In this document: one piece after another, positions 25,713 through 35,694 of the stretch
Layout: each line of letters opens with the position of its first letter
How positions within the stretch are numbered: the first letter of the stretch is position 1
Assembly (NCBI GenBank): GCA_014904845.1
Contig: MU119473.1
Coordinates: 1-64,000 of the forward strand
DNA from: Acephala macrosclerotiorum
Taxonomy: Eukaryota > Ascomycota > Leotiomycetes > Helotiales > Mollisiaceae
Length of the DNA: 64,000 nucleotides
Direction of reading: 5' to 3'
Position numbers and translations under genes: made by a program
The notes under the pieces: generated by a model
Seen by the model: the letters and a program-made list of their open reading frames with translations, nothing else
Databases searched by the model: none
What the model was told of the DNA's origin: nothing

Positions 25713-26668
25713 ATTAATTGTTTATATATTATATTATTGTAAAAAAAAAAAAAAATCGAAATCGCGTATTTAACAAAAAAAATGTAATATATTATTGTAA
25801 TCAAATTTCTATTCTTAGAATTTGTAATAAAAATCTTTTTATATTTCGCTCGATTTTATCGTACGAAAATTAATTCGTTTTTATTTACATTAATTCGAAA
25901 ATTCGTTTTATTTATATTGAATCAATTTTTATTACAAATATTAAATTTTATAATATTTTTTTATATACTCTCAAATTATTATATTATATTATTTATATTA
26001 TATATTATTTTTTTTTTATTATAATCGATTATAATTTACGTTTTTCAAATTTAAAATATTATAAACAAAAACGTATTATTTAATTAAAATAAAAATTTTT
26101 AATTTAATTTTTATTTTTATTTTTTAAAATTTTTTTTATCGTTTTTTCAATATTTTAATATTTATAATTGAATTTATAACGTTCGCAATTATCAATATAA
26201 ATTATTAAAACAATTTTTTATTTATTTGTAATTAATTTGTTATATTTTTTATTCGAATTATTAGCGAATATATTATTTTTCTATCGAATTAATTACTAGT
26301 ACAAAATTTTATATTTTTCAATTAAATCGATTCAATTTAAATTTAATACAATTGCAAATTCTTCGATAATTTGTATTATACGTTTTTTAACGTTTAAATC
26401 GTATTTTGAGAACATATTATAAATATAATAATAATTTGAAAAAAACGCGTTTTCTCGTAATAAGGAAAATCGTATTAGTGCTAAAATCGTATTAGTGGAG
26501 TGCACAGTCTTTAGCCAATTAGAGATCAAGGTTTAAAATCAAGGGCTAAAGTTGTGCAATCTATTTATGGTGCACGATTATGTATTCCAACAAGCCCACG
26601 AACCCAGCCAAGAACTGCTCAGCCCAGTATCGATCAGGACATCTATCTTTAAACCTTCGACCATCGGC
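25713..26668. other. Right edge of the AT-rich block and SDR gene upstream region
   Basis: AT-rich DNA without a gene continues to about 26,460, then composition changes abruptly to normal within some 60 bp. At the edge a 15-bp direct repeat, AAAATCGTATTAGTG, occurs at 26466-26480 and 26483-26497, followed by GAGTGCAC. It may be the subterminal repeat of a degraded transposon whose other end lies outside the window. A CCAAT stands at 26514-26518, roughly 150 bp before the SDR start. The minus-strand frame 26332-26529 is not convincing as a gene. Confidence 0.5.
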
Positions 26669-27421
26669 ATGGCTACCATAGCTCTCGTTACAGGTGCAAA
26701 TAAGGGCATTGGCTTCGAAATTTCCCGCCAGCTTGCCTCACCTCCACACAACTGTCATGTCTTGATGGCATGTCGCGACCCAGGCCGTGGCGATACGGCC
26801 GTGGCTACACTCCGAGGGCAAGGATTCTCAGTTGAGCATGTTACCCTCAATGTCACGGATGACGATTCTATCATATCTGCAGCCAAAGCAGTCGAAGAGA
26901 AACATGGACACATTGACGTGTTGATTAACAACGCTGGTATCATCGTTGGGCACTTGAACGACCGCTCGCAACGCCAGGCTTGGAAAGACACCTTCGACAC
27001 GAACGTATTTGGAGTCGCTGCTGTCACCGATGCCTTCATCCCTCTTCTCAAGAAGTCTGTCGACCCCGCTCCAAGAATTGTCCTCGTCTCGAGTGATCTA
27101 GGCAGATTGGAAACCAAATATGATCCGCAGCATCAATACTTCAAGCGTCCAGCGGTCGTGTATCGATGCAGCAAGACTGCTTTGCACATGTTAGCATTGT
27201 ATTACGCAGCAGACTTCAGGGCTGGTTGGGGAACAAATGGCAAAGGTGCTGAGTGGAAAATCAACGTCACGTGTCCGGGTCCCACGAAAACAGACTTCAA
27301 TGGTAATAGAGCCGAGCGACCTGTTGAAGATGGGGCGAAGAATGCAGTACGGCTTGCTGTATTGAGCAAAGATGGAGAGACGGGGCAAATCAGTGGAGAT
27401 GAAGGCATTTTGCCCTGGTAA
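26669..27421 (+). CDS. Classical short-chain dehydrogenase/reductase (SDR), 250 aa, intronless
   Basis: An NAD(P)(H)-dependent oxidoreductase with a Rossmann fold, probably cytosolic; the substrate cannot be told. Visible motifs: cofactor loop TGANKGIG (residues 8-15), NNAG (87-90), Ser in L-V-S-S-D (141-142), and the catalytic Y-R-C-S-K (Tyr165, Lys169), which is Y-x3-K as required. The P-G-P-T-K-T-D-F segment after the active site is also typical. At 250 residues it has the normal length of the classical class. The frame is open further upstream (to 26552) but without an earlier in-frame ATG, so ATG 26669 is chosen. It resembles carbonyl-reductase-like SDRs of fungi and bacteria. The gene starts only about 200 bp from the RIP-mutated block yet shows no sign of RIP itself. 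Confidence 0.9.
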   Translation: MATIALVTGANKGIGFEISRQLASPPHNCHVLMACRDPGRGDTAVATLRGQGFSVEHVTLNVTDDDSIISAAKAVEEKHGHIDVLINNAGIIVGHLNDRSQRQAWKDTFDTNVFGVAAVTDAFIPLLKKSVDPAPRIVLVSSDLGRLETKYDPQHQYFKRPAVVYRCSKTALHMLALYYAADFRAGWGTNGKGAEWKINVTCPGPTKTDFNGNRAERPVEDGAKNAVRLAVLSKDGETGQISGDEGILPW

Positions 27422-27882
27422 TCTTGCCACCCGTTCCAAACCTGATAATGAATGAAAAACTTCAGCAATTCACGGCGAGGCAGGTCCAGCTTGGAAAGCC
27501 TTTTTGAAACCTGCATTATCACCTTGAGACAGCGAGCCATTATAGATTTCAACAGTCAGCGGAGGTAACGCACAGACGGCTGAGGGTATTGCGGGGATAG
27601 TAAGCACCCTGCAGGCCGCTAGCAAGTAAGCAACCATTTGATGACTTTCTTTTCCACACGCGAGCAGCGAGCCTCGAAAGGGAATTTAACCGAGCTTTCA
27701 CCCCTACCAAGCCCTGCAATCGTATATCTCGGGCTTGACGCAGCTTGGCGGCGCCAGCACCTGTGCATAACCATCTTGCAACCCTCTTTTCTCCTCGACC
27801 TGCTTTCAACCTCGCCGCTCGCTATTCAAAACCATTCGGATTCCCACTCGATTCGATTGCTTTGGCATCAAGACGAGCAGAG
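27422..27882. other. Intergenic, SDR 3' end and DUF2985 gene promoter/5' leader
   Basis: A 460-bp spacer between two plus-strand genes. The reading frame of the downstream gene is open from 27745 but has no ATG before 27883, so 27745-27882 is probably 5' leader. No clear TATA box or other motif stands out. Confidence 0.5.
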
Positions 27883-29145
27883 ATGTCGCGTCCTACTTCG
27901 CCGAGTGCTGAGGTTGAGCCAACGGGTTCGTCCATAGCCCTTTCGGACAACAACAATGTGAGGCGGGGCTCTGTGGCCTCCCGAATCGTGCGCAATGCTG
28001 GAGAGACGTTCGTTCAATCGAGACCACCTGTGGGAATGTTCCACGCATTTGGAAATGTCGGCTCAGGAATCCCCACGCTGAACGACATCCAGTCTGGAAA
28101 GTTTGGTGGCGATGGATGGTCCGGCCCAGGACAGCGACGGCACAGCATCGCACGTCGCGACTCAGATCTCCACGTTCTAGCAGAACATCGACCCGAGACT
28201 CTGCAGCCCATTCCAGAACCAAAAAGACCAGAAGTCATCAACGAAAAGAAAGAAGGCGGTCAAATCGAAACCATCTTCACCAGCCGAACAGAAGAGAACT
28301 CCATCATCGCTCCTCACGACCCCTCTGTCCCGTATGCAAACGGATACCAATTCCCACCCAAACACACCAAGAAACAAGCCATCGTAATCGGTGCCAAAGG
28401 AACCTGGAAATTCGTCACTACACCCTTCGGGTTCTTGCTCACTGTCTACGCACTGAACATTGTTGCTTGGGGTGGGATGCTCTTCCTGATTCTCTGTCGT
28501 GCCACACCCGCTATGGCCCATCCCAACTACAATTCCTGGCAAAGCGGAGCTAAGACTTGGCTTGAGATTGACTCCCAAATCTTGAATGCTTTGTTCTGCG
28601 TCACGGGTCTGGGACTCATTCCTTGGCGCTTCAGAGATTTTTATTATCTGATCAAGTGGAGGTATCGGAAAGACAACAGCGCGTTGAGGAGATTGGCTGG
28701 GATTCATAACAATTGGTTCCGTCTTGAAGGGTCACAGTATCTACCAGTTACTTTTGATCCAGCGAAAGATCCCATTCCGGAGGGAGTGGATGAGATGACT
28801 CTGGCTTTACCAGTGGCGTTGAGTCCTGGTGCGCCGTTGACGGGGGAGAGGGCAACGCCGTCGAAGTATTGGAAGCTGGATTTTGTGATTTGGGGGTTTG
28901 TGTGGAATACGTTGTTGCAGATTGTACTTTGTGGGTTGATGTGGGGGATGAATAAGTATCATCGGCCGGGTTGGGCTGTGGGGTTGATTATTTCTTTGGC
29001 TTGTATTGTTGCGAGTGCTGCTGGTTGGGTTATTTTCAAGGATGGGAAGAGGGTTAAGAAGGTTGAGGGCGTGCCGGTTTCTGAGGAGGATAAGAAGATT
29101 TTGGAGGAGATGAGGAGGAAGGAGAGGGAGAGCGGGTCGGTGTGA
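27883..29145 (+). CDS. DUF2985-family membrane protein, 420 aa, intronless
   Basis: A fungal integral membrane protein of unknown function. The N-terminal half (about 1-160) is polar, Ser/Pro/Arg-rich and probably disordered. Hydrophobic segments follow at about 182-204, 231-249, 335-358 and 364-385, giving some four membrane spans. Between the first two lies the segment R-A-T-P-A-M plus W-x-E-x-D-S-Q-I-L-N-A-L-F and then a P-W-R-F-R-D-F-Y turn, which I associate with the DUF2985 (PLAC8-like fungal) family. The tail is charged (K-K-I-L-E-E-M-R-R-K-E-R-E). ATG 27883 is the first in-frame ATG of the open frame. Family membership is from motif memory; no activity can be inferred. Confidence 0.85.
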   Translation: MSRPTSPSAEVEPTGSSIALSDNNNVRRGSVASRIVRNAGETFVQSRPPVGMFHAFGNVGSGIPTLNDIQSGKFGGDGWSGPGQRRHSIARRDSDLHVLAEHRPETLQPIPEPKRPEVINEKKEGGQIETIFTSRTEENSIIAPHDPSVPYANGYQFPPKHTKKQAIVIGAKGTWKFVTTPFGFLLTVYALNIVAWGGMLFLILCRATPAMAHPNYNSWQSGAKTWLEIDSQILNALFCVTGLGLIPWRFRDFYYLIKWRYRKDNSALRRLAGIHNNWFRLEGSQYLPVTFDPAKDPIPEGVDEMTLALPVALSPGAPLTGERATPSKYWKLDFVIWGFVWNTLLQIVLCGLMWGMNKYHRPGWAVGLIISLACIVASAAGWVIFKDGKRVKKVEGVPVSEEDKKILEEMRRKERESGSV

Positions 29146-30338
29146 GCAGAGAATTGGGTGGGCTGTGTCATGGAGGGAGGATGTGGGGTGGCATAGGAGC
29201 TTGGGAGTTGATCAATTTGTGTCTATGCAACTCTCATTGCATTATTTCCTAGAGGTTTGACCGTCTAGGCCGTTGTACTAGTACAGCATTATTCTGAGCG
29301 GTATAAAATGAATTGTTCTATACGCAATTACTCTCCCTATCCTTTGTGACCAATCATCTCAGTCCTGGAATTCCTTGAAAAGCAGCACAAATCATAAGGA
29401 CTCCAAGATAATGTCTGGAAATTGTAGGCTTTGCATCTCTCCGATTGTATCTGAAATCCGTACAATAGTGTTGAATGTTTTGGCGAAGCACATCAAAACC
29501 AGCTTCGGACCCTGAACTTTCAGGGCACCAGCCTCGTTTCAGCGTGTCTCCATTGAAGCATCCCCCAACTGCCGCCAAACCGGCAATCGCCGCGTCTGTA
29601 ATCAAAATCCCACCACTCATCGCCCCAAGACTTCATTGGCCAGTCACGCCCCACAACTCAGGTTACTAACCACCCTCAAATCAACAACGCCCACAAATGC
29701 ACCTCTTGGCTTACCTCCGACCATTCAATTCGCTCGTATCAGAGAGGTTGTGATTCGGTACCTCGACGTCTAGAAATGGCTCGCTCGGGGCAACATGAGG
29801 TGGCGATGTTCGGCTCGGGTGCATGATGAACGCGATGGTTGATTACTCGACGATGAGCGAGTGGATAGGGCTCTAGGACGAAAGAAAGAATTGCTTACGT
29901 CGACGTTCGAGCTCGTGGTATGTTTCGTCATTATTTGTTGTTGAGAGTACGGACGTATTGATGCTGATGGGTGACAGGCAGCACACGTGTTCGACGAAGG
30001 CACAGAGGCCGAAGATGCCGCGGGATGGCTTCGTGCGAGGTGACAACCCGGATGTGAGGAGTGACTGGAAATTTTGCGTGCACAACTTGCGGTGATGTGC
30101 TGTATGTACAAGAGAGTCCTCGAGTGAGGTATACGCGAAAGGTTCCTCCTTTGAATTATTTTGTTCGCGAGTTGTGACTCAGGCTTCGGTCCTCTGGCAA
30201 TTCTTCGGCTTTCTCCATTTAAGCATATCGACTGTCCTCAGGTATATCGAGGGTTTTGTCTTGAAAAGGACCTCAGCAGGGCATTGTTTCCAGGTATTGA
30301 CCTGCCGAATCTGTGGTGTGAATCGTCAAGTCTCGAAG
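29146..30338. other. Intergenic region, no supported gene
   Basis: About 1.2 kb. It contains the DUF2985 3' end and short frames on the minus strand (29354-29620, 29770-30111) that lack recognisable domains. The first begins with a Gly/Ala-rich run and might be an exon of an unrecognised minus-strand gene, but nothing supports it further. Confidence 0.4.
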
Positions 30339-30548
30339 ATGATTCGATTCACCACGTTATTCACATTCGTCCTGCTCGCTTTCTCGATTCCAGTCATCTT
30401 CTTCAGTACAAAAGCCGCCATGGAGCCAATCGAACCCCTTCCTGTCAAAATCAACACAACTTTCTACTTTGAACAAGCATCGCCGCCAACATACTACCGT
30501 TACAGGCTCCATAAACCTCATCAGGTGCCGGCATGGAATCAACGATGA
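30339..30548 (+). CDS. Possible small secreted or membrane peptide, 69 aa
   Basis: From ATG 30339 a frame of 69 codons begins with a basic residue and a strongly hydrophobic stretch (about residues 6-22) like a signal peptide or membrane anchor, then a short polar tail with several Tyr. Its last codons overlap the start of the next gene. It could be a true small gene, an upstream open reading frame of the next transcript, or chance. No family is recognised. Confidence 0.25.
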   Translation: MIRFTTLFTFVLLAFSIPVIFFSTKAAMEPIEPLPVKINTTFYFEQASPPTYYRYRLHKPHQVPAWNQR

Positions 30549-32135
30549 CAGCAGACGCGAGCACGAACGATGTCGATCCTCGACATGGCGAACTCAATGC
30601 CTCGGTGAAAATGACGGCCACCAAGATGGTTGAAGTGTCAAAGATAGAGACCCAACTGACGCCACTCCAGATCGCTGGACTACATCCAGGAGGACCATCT
30701 CCATCTGTAGAGCACGATAGTGAGAAATTATCACCTCAGTGTGATACTCTGTCTACGGAAAGCATCGAAATAGACGAGGATGAGTGGGAATTTATTGACA
30801 AGCTCAGTGACAACGAGTCGATCCTCACGCCAGAACCTTCTGATGCCTCTCCTACCCAAACGGAGGACTCAACTGCAGATGTCGAAGACGATCGCATCAT
30901 CAGTGGATCTCATCTCATGGTCGGACACAAGACGTTGCCTTTTGACAATTGCAACGTATCTTTCTCGCCTCTGGATCTACAAGGGTTGCAGATTGCCGAT
31001 TCTCTCGCGACCAAGCTCTCAATTGCAGCTCTCCTGGGTCGGCATGAGCACTGCGCTTGCGGTGTCACTGTATCTGACACAGGCGAGATCGACCCTCCGT
31101 TACATGAAATCGCCATGGGAGCTCCTTACATAAACAAGATATTTCAACGTGCCTGCAATGGCAATTATATCCTCTTAGATAAGCAACATGGCCTCTGGCA
31201 TCTCATCAGACCAGAAAAGCCTGCAGTCAACTTATTGAACCTGAAAGTCATCGCATCGGGCGCCTTCAACCGTAAGTCTTCATTTCGATTATTTCTTCAT
31301 ACAAGCACTTCAGAGCTGTGGCTGTTTCAGGAACCTACATGCGGAAATTTTACATCCGTTTAGACTTGTCTTTCGAGACTCGAGAGCATCTGAAGCTTTC
31401 CGAGCCAATCAAGAATCTGCAGTGCTAATCCTTCGAGTAGCCTATCTCACCCGAAAACGTAGGAACAATTTACGCGGTCTGGAATGTCCATGCTATGACG
31501 AATCTTGTGGCGAAGGAGCTGCTGCAAAGTTGCTGGAGGATATCTATGCTACGGCGAAGGTCCTGTTCGACAAAAGGGCCACAGGGTATAAGACCGCAAG
31601 CTACTCCCTCGATGTACGAAGCAGCGATCTCTCGAAAGAATTCTTTCTCGGAAGAGCACGCACTGTTCTGGAGAAGCGCTATCTTCACTATTTCCCGTTT
31701 TTGGAGAGACAGGCCCTTGATCGACATGTCAAGGAAGAGGCCGAATTCCTCAACTTACGATACCATATCATGCTTAAAGGCCGCCTGACAGACGATGAAG
31801 TCATTGGATTCTACAGTGCAAGTGATTTCGACGATGGGAAAGATATCGACGACACTGATGTAAATCCTGGAAGAAGACCTGGTTCATTCCCAGACTCGCC
31901 CACCCTGATCAGAAAACATCAATCGCCCAGCTGGGAAAGAGTTGTCTCTGCTCTCGCAGCGAAGTACCTGCATACTTGGCCTTGGCTTGGGATTGATGCT
32001 TGCAGAGAACTGTCCACTTCCAATAACACCTGGCTGCAGGAACAAATGCACAGTTGCGGACCTGGGCTCAGTCGTCATGCTGATTCGAAAGTCATTGCTT
32101 TTTATGGAGCCGAGGAGTATGACATTCTCAAGTAA
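30533..32135 (+). CDS. Two-exon hypothetical protein with a duplicated unknown domain, about 515 aa
   Basis: Exon 1 runs from ATG 30533 to about 31275. Exon 2 runs from 31331 to the stop at 32135. The N-terminal third is acidic and Ser/Thr-rich, probably disordered. The C-terminal part holds two copies of a module. In each, a basic-aromatic helix (K-R-Y-L-H-Y-F-P and K-Y-L-H-T-W-P-W) is followed after about 35-45 residues by D-D-E-V-I-G-F-Y-S-A-S-D-F-D or D-S-K-V-I-A-F-Y-G-A-E-E-Y-D (roughly 356-415 and 455-512). The gene at 44358 ends with the same motif. The intron is odd: the consensus donor GTAAGT at 31272 with acceptor CAG at 31330 gives the wrong frame, whereas a poor donor at 31276 keeps the frame. 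Either a 1-nt indel or an unusual splice site is present. Function unknown. Confidence 0.6.
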
Positions 32136-32745
32136 AGCGAACAGCAGAGTTCAGCACACACTTACTCCAGACCTTAATATCGCCAGGAAATTTTTTGTGG
32201 TACTTCTGAACTCCCTAAATGCTATTTAGATCGGTTCTAGGACATATCGGCGGAAATTTGTAAAATATGCCCTGGGACATTGTACTTGCCGCGTTGAACT
32301 TCTCTGTTTGATTCATAAATTTCAAGTACATTTAGGAATGAACGGGCGTTGATCTCAGGCCGAGTGTTGCCATTCAAAAAAAAAAAAATTCCGAGCTTTA
32401 TTTCTCCCACTCGGGTGCGTAGAAACGGCATGCTTGTACAAATTTTGATTTTTGTCATACCAGCTCTATGTTTTCATTATCATCATCACCTCAGACACTT
32501 GCCTTCGTCTTCACTTGAGACTGAATGAACTCGAACCTTCAAGGCAGTTCTTGGGTCTCGTCAAACGAATGGTCACGTGGTTCATGTTTGATGGAGAATA
32601 CAAGGTGATTGCATTTTTGCTCCAGGCATTGCAATACTCAATAAGTCCGCACCAGTCTCGTTACTTTGCTTCTCGAAGCACCTAGTACAATGTTGTCTCC
32701 TTCCTAATTCCGATGACTTGCACTCGGTCGAGTCCTCATCGTCTC
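32136..32745. other. Convergent intergenic region
   Basis: The shared 3' space between a plus-strand gene and a minus-strand gene. It contains a 13-nt A run near 32,377. No gene or strong terminator-like structure is visible. Confidence 0.5.
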
Positions 32746-35694
32746 TCAACGCGAGTTCAGTCCAACCATCATTGCTCGGTGCCACTTCTTCCATTCTCGC
32801 TCAGAGAGATCTCGCTCCATATCCTCCTTGGCCATCTTCGTAGAAGCGATCACATCAAAAGGTTCGAGTTTGGGGACAATATTTGCAACCAGCATAAAGT
32901 CTCGAAGAATCTTAAGAGTGATAGAGAGTCGATTCTCTTCGTCGTCCCCGATCGTGAAACCAGTTTGCGATCCGACTCCCGGTGATCGAAATGTCGCTCC
33001 TGCATCCTCCATCTCTCCCATTTCACCAATGATATCCATCGCAGTCATGATGTTCCAGGGCTGGAAGTAATTTGCATAATCACGCCCCTCAGCTTGATGC
33101 TCGATCAATAGTCTTAATTTGAAGTCTTCTCGCAAGCGCTGAAAGAGCTTATTGCATTGTCTTACCAGACCTATCATATTAATATCCAGGTTGGGGATGC
33201 TTTCTTCTATGCGGTCTCTCAAATGTGCAAGTAATTGAAGACGGTCGGCACTTGATTTTTGTCTCGTGTGGCTATGTCCAGGTTGCTTTAGAATATCGAA
33301 GAGAAGCTTTTCGCCAGAATCGCTGCCATCAAAGTAACGCTTGAGGGAACTAGACACCTTATGGGGCTCAAGTAGATGCTCTACCTTCTTCAACGCAGCT
33401 AAGAAATTGGGGCGTTTGTGACGGCGACCACCCTTTGCAAAGCTCTCTGCTGGGAGACCCATACAAATGAAGAGGCGCTTAAAGCATTTCATGATCGTGT
33501 CTGGTAGTGATCCACTGAAAAGCTTGCTCATGTTTGTCTCGATGAATCGGTCCATCAAGTCCCATCGACCAGGCAAAAGGCCTTGTTGTTGCAAACAGTT
33601 GTATAAGTGAGCCATTGGCATAAGAGAGCAGAAGTCGTTTGCCAAGTCAGGGCCAATATGGTCTAGATCAACAATCATCTTCAGAGCTTCCAGACCACTA
33701 TAGACTGGTAGACAAATGAAAAAGAACATCGGGTCCCCCGATGGTAGAATATTCTCGAAGTTGTGGAGGTTCAACTCCTTCAAAAGCGCGGCGCCTTCCT
33801 TGATGAGTGAGGCTCTTTCTTCGGTGAGAGTGTCAGGTTTCTCAGCTACCGTATCTGCTTCTTCAGGCGATTGATTGAAGTTGTCCTTCACCAATTTTTC
33901 CAGCACATTTTGCTTGAAAGATACTAATGAAGGCTGCTTGACCACGATGTTCAGGTTATGAGATAGAGAGACGGCAGCAGCTACAGCATCCGGACGAATC
34001 CATTTATCCACCAACTCCTCTCTCGTCTGCACGCATCCGCTTCGGGTTTTTTGGATATCTTCGTCCTTAGTCCAAGTAATTTCGAGTGCAGCATGCGTGT
34101 TAGCGCCTCGCTGCCGGAGATCGAGATAGACTTCTCGTGCCTTCTGAACCTTGATGATCATCAGGATATCCAGTAGCGTTCGTGCTACAAACACTTGGCA
34201 CATCGAAACTGGCTTGCTTCTGTCGTTACATGCTTCCTGAAGCTCTTCGGTGAACTTGTCTAGAATTGGGTTGGCCACGAAGCTCTCGGAGGGCAGTGGT
34301 TCCAAGAGTCCGGCTTTGCGTGCTTTCTGCGCCTGCTCCTCGGGAATTTCGCTGAAGATTTTGACCTCGACTTCAACCATAAATTTAGAGAGCACAGCAT
34401 CCTCTATTTGCCAGTTCGGGGTATCTACCCTTGAATCTGGTGCCCACAGATAAACGGCTTCAAGGGGCGGGACGGCAGGGATATAAGCACGGCGATGTAT
34501 TTTTATCATGGTTCGGCATTTCTCGAGAGTATGGAACGTGGACGTGAAGAGAAACATATCCACCGATGCCGTCTTCAGATCAGCTTCGGAAATATCGTCC
34601 TTGGGTGGGTTGCTTGGGCTGTCCTTCTCGGGCTCTTCCTTCTGTTCTTGGCTCAGATTGTCTCGTACCTTTCTCATAGCAGCCAGTGTCTCCCCAAGTT
34701 GTTCAAAGCTTGATTCTGGGACTTGCCCAAACATCCGAACTGGGCAGATTTTTGATGTAATAGCCACATACGATGGTTCTCCGAGACTCGGAAACGAGGC
34801 AACAAGAGCGTCCTCCTCCTTCCGAATGAGCTCAATAGCAATGTTAGTAATCAGAGAAGCAGTCATATAACTCAGCTTCTCATCACGAACTTGGCGCCAC
34901 GTATCAACGAGGAAGTGCCGAAAGCGGTGCATGTCTTCGTAGAAACAGAAGACAACGAATGGAAGGTCGGCATCGGCGTCGATCTCGAGCTCGACATTGG
35001 TTGCTGACTTCGATCTCGGAATAGCGGAGGGTAGTGCGTCGTAGGCGCTCTGGTCGATGTCTTCAACTTCTAAACTCTCGAATCGATTGGTAGGATCCTC
35101 CTCAGATGTTCCCTTGCCAGTCCCATCAGCAACAGATTCACTGCGAGTCTTTGGCATTCTAGCCTTCGGCATCTCAAAGCGCGGCTTCAAGATGTCATAG
35201 GTCATCTCCAAGACCTTGATGAAGTACTCGTGGCTGTTGTTGTTTCTGTCGATATCCTCCAACTTGCGCTCGTCCTTGGCCAAAACGTTCGTGAACCAGA
35301 AGGTGCATCGCTTGCGGGCTTTGATAGCCTCCTGTAGCAGGCGTTGGATAATGATCGGGACCTTGACCTTCTTCGATGCAGCTACTGCCTGCGCTTGCTT
35401 GAGAAGTTGGACTGTAGGAATGACTTTGCACTCATCTGGGCTGCTCGACGTAGGTTCGGACTTTGATGCGCTGGCAGCTTTTGCAGCATCCTTTCGGGCT
35501 TTGCCCTTCAACCTACCTGCATTGCTGGAAGCTGGTTGCGCAGAGTTGAGGTTCTTGTTTCCGAGTGGGGCGTTCGTTGCGGTTCCAGGAGGTGTATAGC
35601 CGCAGGAGAGCGCATTTGCATGTAGCCAGGCGACGAACGTATTCGTATCCTTCTTGTATCGCTCGTAGCTACTGGCTAGATTGCGCGGTATCAT
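32746..35694 (-). CDS. DUF6604-family protein, 982 aa, single exon
   Basis: A large fungal protein of unknown function, uninterrupted over 2.9 kb. The N-terminus (about residues 1-250) has the features I associate with DUF6604: Y-E-R-Y-K-K-D-T-N-T-F-V-A-W-L near residue 10, then a Gly-Tyr-Thr-Pro segment, a Lys/Ala/Ser-rich linker, and C-K-V-I-P-T-V-Q-L-L-K-Q-A-Q. The rest is helical and hydrophilic with acidic insertions. It includes W-A-P-D near the middle and ends W-K-K-W-H-R-A-M. Members of this family are often 600-1100 residues, so the length is normal. The start is the first ATG of the frame and is followed by the conserved segment. No membrane span or signal peptide is seen. There is no sign of decay, unlike several genes to its right. 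Confidence 0.85.
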   Translation of the reverse strand: MIPRNLASSYERYKKDTNTFVAWLHANALSCGYTPPGTATNAPLGNKNLNSAQPASSNAGRLKGKARKDAAKAASASKSEPTSSSPDECKVIPTVQLLKQAQAVAASKKVKVPIIIQRLLQEAIKARKRCTFWFTNVLAKDERKLEDIDRNNNSHEYFIKVLEMTYDILKPRFEMPKARMPKTRSESVADGTGKGTSEEDPTNRFESLEVEDIDQSAYDALPSAIPRSKSATNVELEIDADADLPFVVFCFYEDMHRFRHFLVDTWRQVRDEKLSYMTASLITNIAIELIRKEEDALVASFPSLGEPSYVAITSKICPVRMFGQVPESSFEQLGETLAAMRKVRDNLSQEQKEEPEKDSPSNPPKDDISEADLKTASVDMFLFTSTFHTLEKCRTMIKIHRRAYIPAVPPLEAVYLWAPDSRVDTPNWQIEDAVLSKFMVEVEVKIFSEIPEEQAQKARKAGLLEPLPSESFVANPILDKFTEELQEACNDRSKPVSMCQVFVARTLLDILMIIKVQKAREVYLDLRQRGANTHAALEITWTKDEDIQKTRSGCVQTREELVDKWIRPDAVAAAVSLSHNLNIVVKQPSLVSFKQNVLEKLVKDNFNQSPEEADTVAEKPDTLTEERASLIKEGAALLKELNLHNFENILPSGDPMFFFICLPVYSGLEALKMIVDLDHIGPDLANDFCSLMPMAHLYNCLQQQGLLPGRWDLMDRFIETNMSKLFSGSLPDTIMKCFKRLFICMGLPAESFAKGGRRHKRPNFLAALKKVEHLLEPHKVSSSLKRYFDGSDSGEKLLFDILKQPGHSHTRQKSSADRLQLLAHLRDRIEESIPNLDINMIGLVRQCNKLFQRLREDFKLRLLIEHQAEGRDYANYFQPWNIMTAMDIIGEMGEMEDAGATFRSPGVGSQTGFTIGDDEENRLSITLKILRDFMLVANIVPKLEPFDVIASTKMAKEDMERDLSEREWKKWHRAMMVGLNSR

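Noticed and set aside
26332..26529. Minus-strand 65-codon frame at the edge of the AT block
   Set aside because: No recognisable domain and it overlaps the composition boundary. A transposase fragment was considered but nothing supports it.
28177..28707. 176-codon minus-strand frame
   Set aside because: Antisense shadow of the DUF2985 gene.
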